Origin: Psychrilyobacter sp.
Lineage (GTDB): Bacteria > Fusobacteriota > Fusobacteriia > Fusobacteriales > Fusobacteriaceae
Reading direction: 5' to 3'
Assembly: GCA_023145315.1 (NCBI GenBank)
Contig: JAGLEA010000085.1
Coordinates: 1-5,808, forward strand
Length of the DNA stretch: 5,808 nucleotides
The notes beneath the pieces are model-generated. The model did not search any database. It saw only the letters and a list, made by a program, of their open reading frames with translations, and had not been told where the DNA came from. A program made the translations under genes and the position numbers. The first letter of the stretch is position 1. Each line of letters starts with the position of its first letter. Below, piece after piece: positions 1 to 5,808 of the stretch.

Positions 1-1067
1 GAAGAGAGATGGAAGCAGGAGCATATGGTCTTTCTACTGGTCTTATCTATATGCCTTGTGCTTATTCAGAAACAAAAGAAGTAATAGAGATGTGTAAAAT
101 TGTTGCAGAATATAATGGTGTATTTGTAGTTCATCAAAGAAGTGAAGCTGATACTATTCTTGATTCAATGAGAGAAATTATTCAAATTGGAAGAGAGTCA
201 GGAGTAAAAGTACATTTTTCACATTTTAAAGTGTGTGGGAAACAAAACTGGAAATACATTGATCAAGTTATAGAATTATTAGAGGAAACAAAGGAAGCAG
301 GGATAGAAGTATCTTTTGACCAGTATCCTTATGCAGCTGGAAGTACTATGCTAGGAGTTATCTTACCACCTTGGGCACATAATGGTGGAACTGATGAACT
401 GATTAAAAGACTAGGAAATGAAGCAGATAGATTAAAAATGAAGGAAGATATAGCAAAAGGAATTCCTGGTTGGGATAATTTTGTAGACTTTGCTGGAATA
501 GATCAAATATTTGTGACATCTGTTAAAAATGAAAAAAATGAAGAAATAGTGGGTATGAGTTTAGAAGAACTAGGTGAATTTAGAGGTATGGATCCATTAG
601 ATGCAACTTTTGATCTTTTAAGGGATGAGGAAAACGCTGTTGGAATGGTAGATTTTTATGGAAAAGAAGAGCACATAATTAAATTCATGAAGAGACCTGA
701 ACACAATGTATGTACAGATGGATTAATGGCAAAAGGAAAACCACATCCAAGAGCATATGGTTCTTTTCCTAAAGTATTAAGTAGATTTACAAAAGAATTA
801 GGAATATTTAGTATAGAAACTGCTATTTACAAAATGACTAAAAAAGCAGCAGAAGCAATAGGAATAAAAAATAGAGGAACTTTAGAAATTGGTGCTCCAG
901 CCGACGTTTTAATAATAAATATGGATACAATAAAAGACAATGCTACATTTATTGAACCTGTACAATTTTCAGATGGAATAGATAATGTATTTATTAATGG
1001 ACATCATGTAATTGAAGAGGGAACTTACAATAAAATACTTGCTGGAAAAGTAATTAGAAGAAGCTAA
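1..1067 (+). CDS. D-aminoacylase-type amidohydrolase (N-acyl-D-amino-acid deacylase family), 5'-truncated
   Basis: The reading frame is open from the left edge (first whole codon at base 3) and stops with TAA at 1065-1067. The ATG at base 9 lies inside the conserved stretch MEAGAYGLSTGLIY, so it is an internal Met. Family members are usually 480-530 residues, so about 150-180 N-terminal residues, including the first HxH metal motif and the bridging Cys, lie outside the window. Counting that Met as residue 1, His42 (VVHQRSE) and His72 (FSHFKVCG) sit 30 residues apart, the same spacing as the zinc-binding histidines of Alcaligenes D-aminoacylase. Asp237 (CTDGLM) fits the catalytic Asp, and YPYAAGSTML and HPRAYGSFPKVL are further family signatures. 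The family hydrolyses amide bonds of N-acyl-D-amino acids in the cytoplasm, but annotation by homology often misses the true substrate. Next to ssnA and hyuA it more likely opens or deacylates a purine- or hydantoin-derived intermediate (inference). The family call is strong; the substrate is unknown. Confidence 0.85.
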   Translation, partial: REMEAGAYGLSTGLIYMPCAYSETKEVIEMCKIVAEYNGVFVVHQRSEADTILDSMREIIQIGRESGVKVHFSHFKVCGKQNWKYIDQVIELLEETKEAGIEVSFDQYPYAAGSTMLGVILPPWAHNGGTDELIKRLGNEADRLKMKEDIAKGIPGWDNFVDFAGIDQIFVTSVKNEKNEEIVGMSLEELGEFRGMDPLDATFDLLRDEENAVGMVDFYGKEEHIIKFMKRPEHNVCTDGLMAKGKPHPRAYGSFPKVLSRFTKELGIFSIETAIYKMTKKAAEAIGIKNRGTLEIGAPADVLIINMDTIKDNATFIEPVQFSDGIDNVFINGHHVIEEGTYNKILAGKVIRRS

Positions 1068-1072
1068 GGGGG
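1066..1072 (+). promoter_or_regulatory. Shine-Dalgarno site for ssnA, overlapping the upstream stop
   Basis: AAGGGGG lies 4 bp before the ATG at 1077 and shares its two A bases with the TAA stop of the D-aminoacylase-type gene. Only 9 bp separate stop and start, which implies co-transcription and probably translational coupling. The site supports the ATG at 1077; the next in-frame Met is at residue 59, inside the conserved N-terminal region. Confidence 0.8.
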
Positions 1073-1076
1073 AAAT

Positions 1077-2408
1077 ATGTTTTTAATTGGAAATGGTAGA
1101 TTAATAACACAAGAAGAATCAAATCCCTTCTATCACAACGGTACAGTTGTGGTAGAAGGTAACAAAATAATAGAAATAGGTGAAACACAAGTAATAAAAG
1201 AGAAATATCCTAATGTAGAATTTATCGATGCAAAGGGTCAACTAATAATGCCAGGTATGATCAATACTCATCATCATATATATAGTGCATTTGCAAGAGG
1301 AATGGCTTCTACAGGTCCTGCCCCAAAAAACTTTTTAGATATCTTAGAAAATATGTGGTGGAAAGTAGATAAAAATTTGAAATTAAAAGATGTAAAATAT
1401 AGTGCTCTTACTACATATATAGAGAGTATCAAAAATGGAGTAACAACTGTATTCGATCATCATGCAAGTCCTATGGTAGTTAAAGATAGTTTATTTACTA
1501 TCGCTGATGCAGCTAAAGAAGTTGGGATAAGAACATGTCTTTGCTATGAAGTTTCAGATAGAGATGGTGTTGATGTATTAGAAGAGGGAATTAAAGAAAA
1601 TACTGATTTTATAAAAAAACATAATACAAAAGATCAAAATATGATTAAAGGAATGTTTGGAATGCATGCTTCTTTCACACTTTCAAGTGAATCTTTACAC
1701 AAATGTGTAGATTCTATGAAAGGTTTAGACACTGGTTACCATGTACATACAGCAGAAGCAATAGATGATTTAGAAGACTCTTTAGCAAAATATAATAAGA
1801 GAGTTGTTGAAAGACTAAATGATTATGGAGTCTTAGGGGAAAAAACAATAGCAGTTCACTGCATCCATATAGATGATAATGAAATGGATATTTTAAAAAA
1901 GAATGGAACACAAGTAGTTCATAACCCAGAATCAAATATGGGGAATGCAGTAGGGTGTTCTCCAGCTTTAGAATTATTAGCAAAAGGGATTAATGTAGGA
2001 CTTGGAACTGATGGTTACACAAATGATATGTTTGAATCTATGAAAGTAGCTAACATAATTCATAAACATGTTAAATCAAATCCTTCTGTAGCTTGGGGAG
2101 AAACTCCGCAGATGTTATTTGAAAATAACAGAAAAATTGTAGCTAAGTATTTTGAAGGGAATGTAGGAGTATTAAAAGAAGGAGCTGTAGCAGATATAAT
2201 TATCGCAGACTATAATCCATTAACTCCTATGGATGAAACAAATTACAATAGCCATATATTATTTGGACTAATGGGTAGAAGTGTAAATACTACTATAATA
2301 GATGGAAAAATTATAATGCAAGATAGAAAGTTAGTAGGAATAGATGAGGATCAAATTTTTGAGGAATCAAGAAAGACTTCATCAGAATTTTGGGGGAAAA
2401 TGAAATAA
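1077..2408 (+). CDS. ssnA: SsnA, putative aminohydrolase of the TRZ/ATZ (chlorohydrolase-like) amidohydrolase family
   Basis: This 443-residue protein is complete; E. coli SsnA is of similar length. The N-terminal beta-sandwich segment (residues 1-60) ends in IMPGMINTHHH, giving the HxH metal ligands His65/His67. Other active-site elements follow in the expected order: HTAE (His224, Glu227), VHCIHI (His261), VVHNPESNMGN (282-290) and GLGTDG (Asp312). Specific stretches such as ENMWWKVD, VFDHHASP and GTDGYTNDMFESMK resemble E. coli SsnA as I recall it, and set it apart from guanine deaminase. The C-terminal segment (GAVADIIIADYNPLTP, 369-385) closes the sandwich domain. It is expected to be a soluble cytoplasmic metal-dependent hydrolase acting on a C-N bond of a heterocycle. 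In E. coli ssnA lies beside ygfK and is part of the set tied to anaerobic uric acid use; its exact reaction cannot be read from this sequence. Assignment to the SsnA family is firm. Confidence 0.9.
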   Translation: MFLIGNGRLITQEESNPFYHNGTVVVEGNKIIEIGETQVIKEKYPNVEFIDAKGQLIMPGMINTHHHIYSAFARGMASTGPAPKNFLDILENMWWKVDKNLKLKDVKYSALTTYIESIKNGVTTVFDHHASPMVVKDSLFTIADAAKEVGIRTCLCYEVSDRDGVDVLEEGIKENTDFIKKHNTKDQNMIKGMFGMHASFTLSSESLHKCVDSMKGLDTGYHVHTAEAIDDLEDSLAKYNKRVVERLNDYGVLGEKTIAVHCIHIDDNEMDILKKNGTQVVHNPESNMGNAVGCSPALELLAKGINVGLGTDGYTNDMFESMKVANIIHKHVKSNPSVAWGETPQMLFENNRKIVAKYFEGNVGVLKEGAVADIIIADYNPLTPMDETNYNSHILFGLMGRSVNTTIIDGKIIMQDRKLVGIDEDQIFEESRKTSSEFWGKMK

Positions 2409-2440
2409 AAAATAGTATAGAAATTAAAACTAAAATCTTT

Positions 2441-2447
2441 AGGGGTG
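2441..2447 (+). promoter_or_regulatory. Shine-Dalgarno site for the NCS2 permease
   Basis: AGGGGTG ends 4 bp before the ATG at 2452. The 43-bp gap after ssnA (2409-2451) is A/T-rich and has no hairpin followed by a T-run, so I see no terminator. The site fits the ATG that gives an N-terminus (MSTEKKLSIGEAIPLSFQH) typical of the permease family. Confidence 0.8.
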
Positions 2448-2451
2448 AAAA

Positions 2452-3780
2452 ATGAGTACGGAGAAAAAATTATCAATAGGGGAAGCAATACCACTTAGTT
2501 TTCAACATCTATTAGCGATGTTTGTAGGTACGATTGTACCTCCAATTCTAATAGCAGGAGCTATAGGAGCAACAATGGATCAACGTATAGCACTTATTCA
2601 AGCTGCGTTATTTGTATCAGCAATAGCAACTTTTATCCAGTTGTTTCCAATTCCTTTATTTGGAAAATATAAATTAGGCTCTGGTCTGCCTATGATGATG
2701 GGGATGAGTTATGTATTTTTGGGGCTAACTGTAGCTGTGGCAAAAGATCAAGGGTTACCAGTTTTATTTGGAAGTTTACTAGTAGCACTAGTAGTCGGAT
2801 TCTTTTTAGGTTTTGTTGTAGAGAAAGTTAAAAAAATATTTACACCACTTATATCAGGAGTTTTAGTAATTTGTATGGGAATAGGACTTTATCCATCAGC
2901 CGTTAGAAATTTGGCTTCAGGAATAAAACCAGAAAATTATGGAGATCCTAAAAATATATTTATTGGTTTATTAGTTGTATTTATAATAGCTTTATTAAAT
3001 AAACTGGGAAAAGGTATGATAAAAAATGCATCTATCGTAATAGGAATGATAGTAGGTTATCTAATAGCTATTCCTTTAGGAATGGTTGATTTTTCTAATA
3101 TTGCTGCAGCAAATTGGTTCTCAATCCCCAAACCAATGGCTTATGGTTTTGAATTTGATTTAGGAACAATTATTACATTTACTATAGCTTATGTAATCTC
3201 TATTATTTCTTTACTTGGATGTGGAACAGTAACAACATTTGGAGCATATGGAAGACCTCTTACAGGTGAAGAAATTACAAATAGTAGTTTAGCAATGGGT
3301 CTTGGATCTGTAATAGCTGCATTATTTGGATCTATACCTATGGCAGGACTTACACAAAATGCAGCAATTGTTTCAATTAATAAAAAAACAGAGAAAATTA
3401 TATTTGTATTAGCCTCATTAATGGTACTTATTACAAGTGTATCTCCTAAAATAGCTTCGTGTTTAATATCTATACCAAATTCGGTAATAGGTGGTGGGAC
3501 TCTAGTTATATTTGGAATGATAACTATTTCTGGAATGGGTCTTTTAACCAGAGCAGGAGATAGCGAATATATAAAGTTAATAGCAGGTATATCTATTGCA
3601 ATTAGTATCGGTATAACTTATAACCCAACAATGTTTTCAAAATTTTCACCAACAATTCAAACACTTATAGGTAAATCATCACTAATTTCTGGTGTTATTG
3701 TTGCTATAATACTACAAGGAATTTTTGGATTCATCGATAAATATCAGAAAGAAAAAGAACTTAAACTCAATAAAATGTAA
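2452..3780 (+). CDS. NCS2-family nucleobase transporter (xanthine/uracil permease family) with divergent TM8-TM9 core
   Basis: This is a 442-residue, very hydrophobic protein, the usual NCS2 length, with about 14 membrane segments (roughly 15-38, 47-68, 77-91, 103-123, 131-146, 167-185, 193-211, 239-262, 277-292, 297-308, 316-336, 340-364, 373-391, 408-427). Family marks are SFQHLLAMFVG in TM1 (His19), GSGLPMMMGMSYVFLG in TM3, GRPLTGEE after TM8, and GLTQNAAIVSIN in TM10 with Gln302-Asn303, matching the substrate-binding Gln-Asn pair of XanQ. Characterised members move a purine or pyrimidine base inward with a proton or sodium ion. Here TM8 reads IISLLGCGTVTTF, with no Glu or Asp where XanQ/UraA have E-x-x-G-D, and the TM9 Asp of XanQ is Met282. 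Substrate or ion coupling may therefore differ. Lying between ssnA and the preA-like gene, it probably imports the substrate of this pathway, perhaps urate, xanthine or a related heterocycle (inference). The short C-terminus is Lys-rich and cytosolic. Confidence 0.85.
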   Translation: MSTEKKLSIGEAIPLSFQHLLAMFVGTIVPPILIAGAIGATMDQRIALIQAALFVSAIATFIQLFPIPLFGKYKLGSGLPMMMGMSYVFLGLTVAVAKDQGLPVLFGSLLVALVVGFFLGFVVEKVKKIFTPLISGVLVICMGIGLYPSAVRNLASGIKPENYGDPKNIFIGLLVVFIIALLNKLGKGMIKNASIVIGMIVGYLIAIPLGMVDFSNIAAANWFSIPKPMAYGFEFDLGTIITFTIAYVISIISLLGCGTVTTFGAYGRPLTGEEITNSSLAMGLGSVIAALFGSIPMAGLTQNAAIVSINKKTEKIIFVLASLMVLITSVSPKIASCLISIPNSVIGGGTLVIFGMITISGMGLLTRAGDSEYIKLIAGISIAISIGITYNPTMFSKFSPTIQTLIGKSSLISGVIVAIILQGIFGFIDKYQKEKELKLNKM

Positions 3781-3815
3781 ATTAAATATGATTTATTATA
3801 TTAGAAAAAAAACTT

Positions 3816-3821
3816 AGGAGG
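3816..3821 (+). promoter_or_regulatory. Consensus Shine-Dalgarno site for the preA-like gene
   Basis: A perfect AGGAGG lies 10 bp before the ATG at 3832, the closest match to consensus in the window. It sits in the largest intergenic gap (3781-3831, 51 bp), which is A/T-rich and otherwise shows no promoter or terminator I can defend. It sets the start at MANIKVTFAG, directly before the first strand of the barrel. Confidence 0.85.
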
Positions 3822-3831
3822 AACAATAAAA

Positions 3832-4932
3832 ATGGCAAATATAAAAGTAACATTCGCAGGACTAGAGTATGCAAACCCGGTAATCGTAGCAGCAGGACCA
3901 CCATCAAAAGATGCAGAAACTTGTGTAAAAGCAGTAGAAAATGGAGCAGCAGGAGTAGTTGCTAAAACTATCTCATCTATAGCGGCAGAAATTCCTAAAC
4001 CTTGTATGCACGACTTTAAAGGAAAGCATTTCTTAAACACAGAATTATGGTCAGAAGAATCTCCTGAGCATTGGGTAAAAAATGAATATGCAAAGTGTAA
4101 AGCAGCAAACGAACCTTTAATCATTGGATTAGGATATGTAGAAGCTGACATTAGAAAGTTAATTCCAATGGTAGATAAATTTGCTGATGCATATGAAATC
4201 TCAAGTCACTACGTAGGAAGAGATTTAACTCCTATGTTAAATACACTAAGAGCTGCGAAAGAACTTTCAAACAAACCAGTATTTATGAAAGTTTCTCCAG
4301 GAGTAGAGAATCTTGCTGATGTTGCTAAACAATTAGAAGCTAATGGAGCAGATGGACTAGTAGCGATAAACTCTGTAGGACCTTGTCTTTCTATTGATTT
4401 AGAGACTGGGAAACCTCATATGGGATCTAAAGATGGATATGGTTGGATGTCAGGAGCGGCTATAAAGCCAATCGCAATGAGAGTAGTATATGAATTATCT
4501 ACAGCAGTAGATATTCCTGTATTTGCAGTGGGAGGAATATCTACAGGTGAAGATGTTATTGAATTTGTAATGGCAGGAGCTACAGCAGTACAAGTATGTA
4601 CTCAAGCAATTATTGAAGGTCCAAAAGCATTCGGAAGAATAGTAAAAGAAACTGAAAAATGGTTAGATGATCACGGATATGAAAGCTTAGATGATATTAG
4701 AGGGATGGTAGGAAAGCATTTAGAGAAAAGAACTGCTCATAACTATGTAACTACTCCACCAGAAGTATCAAATGAAAAGTGTATTGGTTGTAATATTTGT
4801 GTAACTATATGCCCATACCATGCAATTGTATTAAATGAGGATAAAAAAGCAGTAATTGATGCTAAAGTTTGTTTTGGATGTGGAGTATGTGTATCTAAAT
4901 GTCCTAAAGATGCATTAACTATAGCAAGATAG
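3832..4932 (+). CDS. PreA-like protein: dihydroorotate-dehydrogenase-fold FMN domain plus C-terminal 2x[4Fe-4S] ferredoxin domain
   Basis: This 366-residue protein is complete. Residues 1 to about 300 form a dihydroorotate/dihydropyrimidine-dehydrogenase-like TIM barrel: NPVIVAAGPPS (15-25), VVAKTISS (42-49), FMKVSPGV (151-158), GADGLVAINSVG (172-183), VFAVGGIST (230-238) and GATAVQVCTQAI (249-260), the last two being typical of flavin phosphate binding. Residues 317-327 (CxxCxxCxxxC) and 347-357 (the same spacing) bind two [4Fe-4S] clusters. The architecture matches PreA, the FMN/Fe-S subunit of bacterial NAD-dependent dihydropyrimidine dehydrogenase, which normally works with a GltD-like FAD partner, PreT; no such partner is in the window. 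The PreA/DPD signature around the catalytic Cys (NLSCPH) is not present; the matching region reads YEISSHYVGRD (121-131), without Cys. The substrate is thus probably not dihydropyrimidine. It may reduce or oxidise a purine-derived ring, with electrons from an unseen partner (inference). The fold is secure, the reaction open. Confidence 0.85.
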   Translation: MANIKVTFAGLEYANPVIVAAGPPSKDAETCVKAVENGAAGVVAKTISSIAAEIPKPCMHDFKGKHFLNTELWSEESPEHWVKNEYAKCKAANEPLIIGLGYVEADIRKLIPMVDKFADAYEISSHYVGRDLTPMLNTLRAAKELSNKPVFMKVSPGVENLADVAKQLEANGADGLVAINSVGPCLSIDLETGKPHMGSKDGYGWMSGAAIKPIAMRVVYELSTAVDIPVFAVGGISTGEDVIEFVMAGATAVQVCTQAIIEGPKAFGRIVKETEKWLDDHGYESLDDIRGMVGKHLEKRTAHNYVTTPPEVSNEKCIGCNICVTICPYHAIVLNEDKKAVIDAKVCFGCGVCVSKCPKDALTIAR

Positions 4933-4935
4933 GAG
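4931..4935 (+). promoter_or_regulatory. Shine-Dalgarno site for hyuA, overlapping the preA-like stop codon
   Basis: AGGAG begins inside the TAG stop (4930-4932) of the preceding gene and lies 7 bp before the ATG at 4943. The 10-bp gap points to a single transcript and probable translational coupling of the two genes. Confidence 0.8.
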
Positions 4936-4942
4936 AACTATT

Positions 4943-5808
4943 ATGAAACTTCTACTAAAAAATGGAACTATAGTAACTAGTGAAAAAGTATTGAAAGAGG
5001 ATATTCTTGTAGAAAATGGAATTATATCTAAAATTGGTAAAAATTTATCTATAGAAAATGGAGAAATTTTGGACCTTCATGGTCTATATATTATGCCAGG
5101 GGGAATAGATGTTCATACACATTTCAATTTAGATGTGGGAATAGCTGTTGCGAAAGATGATTTCTATACGGGAACTGTAGCTGCTGCTTGTGGAGGAACA
5201 ACTACAATAATCGATCATATGGGATTCGGACCTAAAGGGTGTACGCTTCATCATCAACTAAATAAATATAAAATAGATGCAGAAACAGATGCTGTTATTG
5301 ACTATAGTTTTCATGGAGTAATTCAACATATTAATGATGATATATTAAATGAAATGAATTCAATGGTAGAAGATGGAATAACTTCTTTTAAAGGTTATAT
5401 GACATATGACTATAAATTACAAGATGAAGAGATGAAAGCCATTATGAAGAAGTTAAGTTCTTTAGGAGCAATGACTACTGTTCATGCTGAAGATCATGAT
5501 GAAATACAAGAATTAAGAAGAAAATATGTAGACGCTGGGAAAGTAGAAGCTATATACCATGCTAAATCTAGACCTGTAAAATCAGAAGTAATAGCTATAG
5601 AAAGGGCAATCCAAATGTCTAAAGAAGCTGGTGATGCTCCTTTATATGTAGTTCATTTATCTTCTGGTGATGGGTTAGATGTGATAAAAAAAGCAAAAGC
5701 TGAAGGGAGAAATATTTATGCCGAAACTTGTCCTCAGTATTTATTTTTAGATGAAGATAAGTATCTTGAGGATCAAAATAGAGGTCTTAAATATATAATG
5801 AGTCCTCC
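4943..5808 (+). CDS. hyuA: HyuA, dihydropyrimidinase/D-hydantoinase-type cyclic amidohydrolase, 3'-truncated
   Basis: The frame stays open from the ATG at 4943 to the window edge: 288 codons of an expected 450-470. The start MKLLLKNGTIVTSEKVLKED is the usual short-strand beginning of cyclic amidohydrolases. Metal-site residues are His58/His60 (GGIDVHTHFN), Lys150 (TSFKGYMTY, the Lys expected to be carbamylated), His181 (TTVHAED) and His238 (YVVHLSSGDG); ETCPQYLFLD (261-270) is a family signature. The catalytic Asp near the C-terminus is beyond the edge. CGGTTTIIDHMGFGP and DYSFHGVIQHIN closely resemble E. coli HyuA (YgeZ, a D-phenylhydantoinase) as I recall it, more than generic dihydropyrimidinase. 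The family opens cyclic ureides by hydrolysing a ring amide, usually as a soluble oligomer. In E. coli hyuA is needed, with ssnA and ygfK, for anaerobic uric acid use; that setting is repeated here. The family call is strong; the physiological ring substrate is inferred. Confidence 0.85.
   Translation, partial: MKLLLKNGTIVTSEKVLKEDILVENGIISKIGKNLSIENGEILDLHGLYIMPGGIDVHTHFNLDVGIAVAKDDFYTGTVAAACGGTTTIIDHMGFGPKGCTLHHQLNKYKIDAETDAVIDYSFHGVIQHINDDILNEMNSMVEDGITSFKGYMTYDYKLQDEEMKAIMKKLSSLGAMTTVHAEDHDEIQELRRKYVDAGKVEAIYHAKSRPVKSEVIAIERAIQMSKEAGDAPLYVVHLSSGDGLDVIKKAKAEGRNIYAETCPQYLFLDEDKYLEDQNRGLKYIMSP

Noticed and set aside
9..11. ATG at base 9 as the true start of the first gene
   Set aside because: It falls within a conserved internal motif of D-aminoacylases, the frame is open upstream, and the metal-binding N-terminal part of the family would be missing.
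1714..1983. 89-residue open frame on the - strand inside ssnA
   Set aside because: It lies opposite conserved SsnA active-site coding sequence (HTAE, VHC, HNPESN), has no family resemblance and is Leu/Tyr/His-rich as expected for an antisense shadow.
1077..2408. Guanine deaminase (guaD) as the identity of the second gene
   Set aside because: The superfamily is the same, but the WW motif, VFDHHASP and GTDGYTNDMFE stretches and the hyuA neighbour fit SsnA better.
3781..3815. Possible hairpin/terminator or -10-like TATTAT/TATATT elements after the permease gene
   Set aside because: The only dyad (AATAT at 3785-3789 with ATATT at 3798-3802) is a 5-bp A/T-only stem with no T-run after it, and no matching -35 box is seen; chance in A/T-rich DNA.
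3801..4151. 116-residue open frame on the - strand over the start of the preA-like gene
   Set aside because: It is antisense to well-conserved barrel codons, has no recognisable domain and ends in the upstream A-run; a shadow of the real gene.
3832..4932. Naming the fourth gene preA or pyrD outright
   Set aside because: Domain order matches PreA, but the catalytic Cys signature is absent and no preT is present, and pyrD proteins do not carry this ferredoxin domain; a symbol would overstate the function.

Overview
This window is almost entirely coding. It holds five genes on the + strand, the first cut at its 5' end and the last cut at its 3' end, separated by gaps of only 9 to 51 bp. By eye the base composition is about one third G+C, with A/T-ending codons, AGA arginine codons and strong purine-rich Shine-Dalgarno sites. 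That fits a low-GC anaerobe such as a member of the Fusobacteriota or Clostridia. The [4Fe-4S] flavoenzyme-type gene also fits an anaerobic lifestyle. The sequence alone does not fix the taxon.

Layout: (1) 1-1067, the C-terminal two thirds of a D-aminoacylase-type amidohydrolase. (2) 1077-2408, SsnA, a TRZ/ATZ-type amidohydrolase. (3) 2452-3780, an NCS2 (xanthine/uracil permease family) transporter. (4) 3832-4932, a PreA-like dihydroorotate-dehydrogenase-fold protein with a C-terminal two-cluster ferredoxin domain. (5) 4943-5808, the first 288 codons of HyuA, a dihydropyrimidinase/D-hydantoinase-type cyclic amidohydrolase. No gap exceeds 51 bp, and I see no convincing internal promoter or terminator, so the block reads as one operon.

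ssnA and hyuA belong to the conserved gut-bacterial gene set (with ygeW, ygeX, ygeY, ygfK and xdh genes) linked to anaerobic uric acid/purine breakdown in E. coli and other gut anaerobes. A nucleobase-family permease, a flavin/Fe-S reductase-like protein and three different amidohydrolases in a row suggest import of a purine-type heterocycle, reduction or oxidation of a ring bond, and stepwise hydrolytic opening of C-N bonds. The cluster probably continues on both sides.

The least ordinary features are two family members with altered core residues. The NCS2 permease has no acidic residue in its TM8-TM10 core, where characterised members need Glu and Asp. The PreA-like protein lacks the canonical Asn-Leu-Ser-Cys-Pro-His active-site signature of dihydropyrimidine dehydrogenase. 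Both hint at substrates other than uracil/dihydrouracil or ordinary xanthine uptake.
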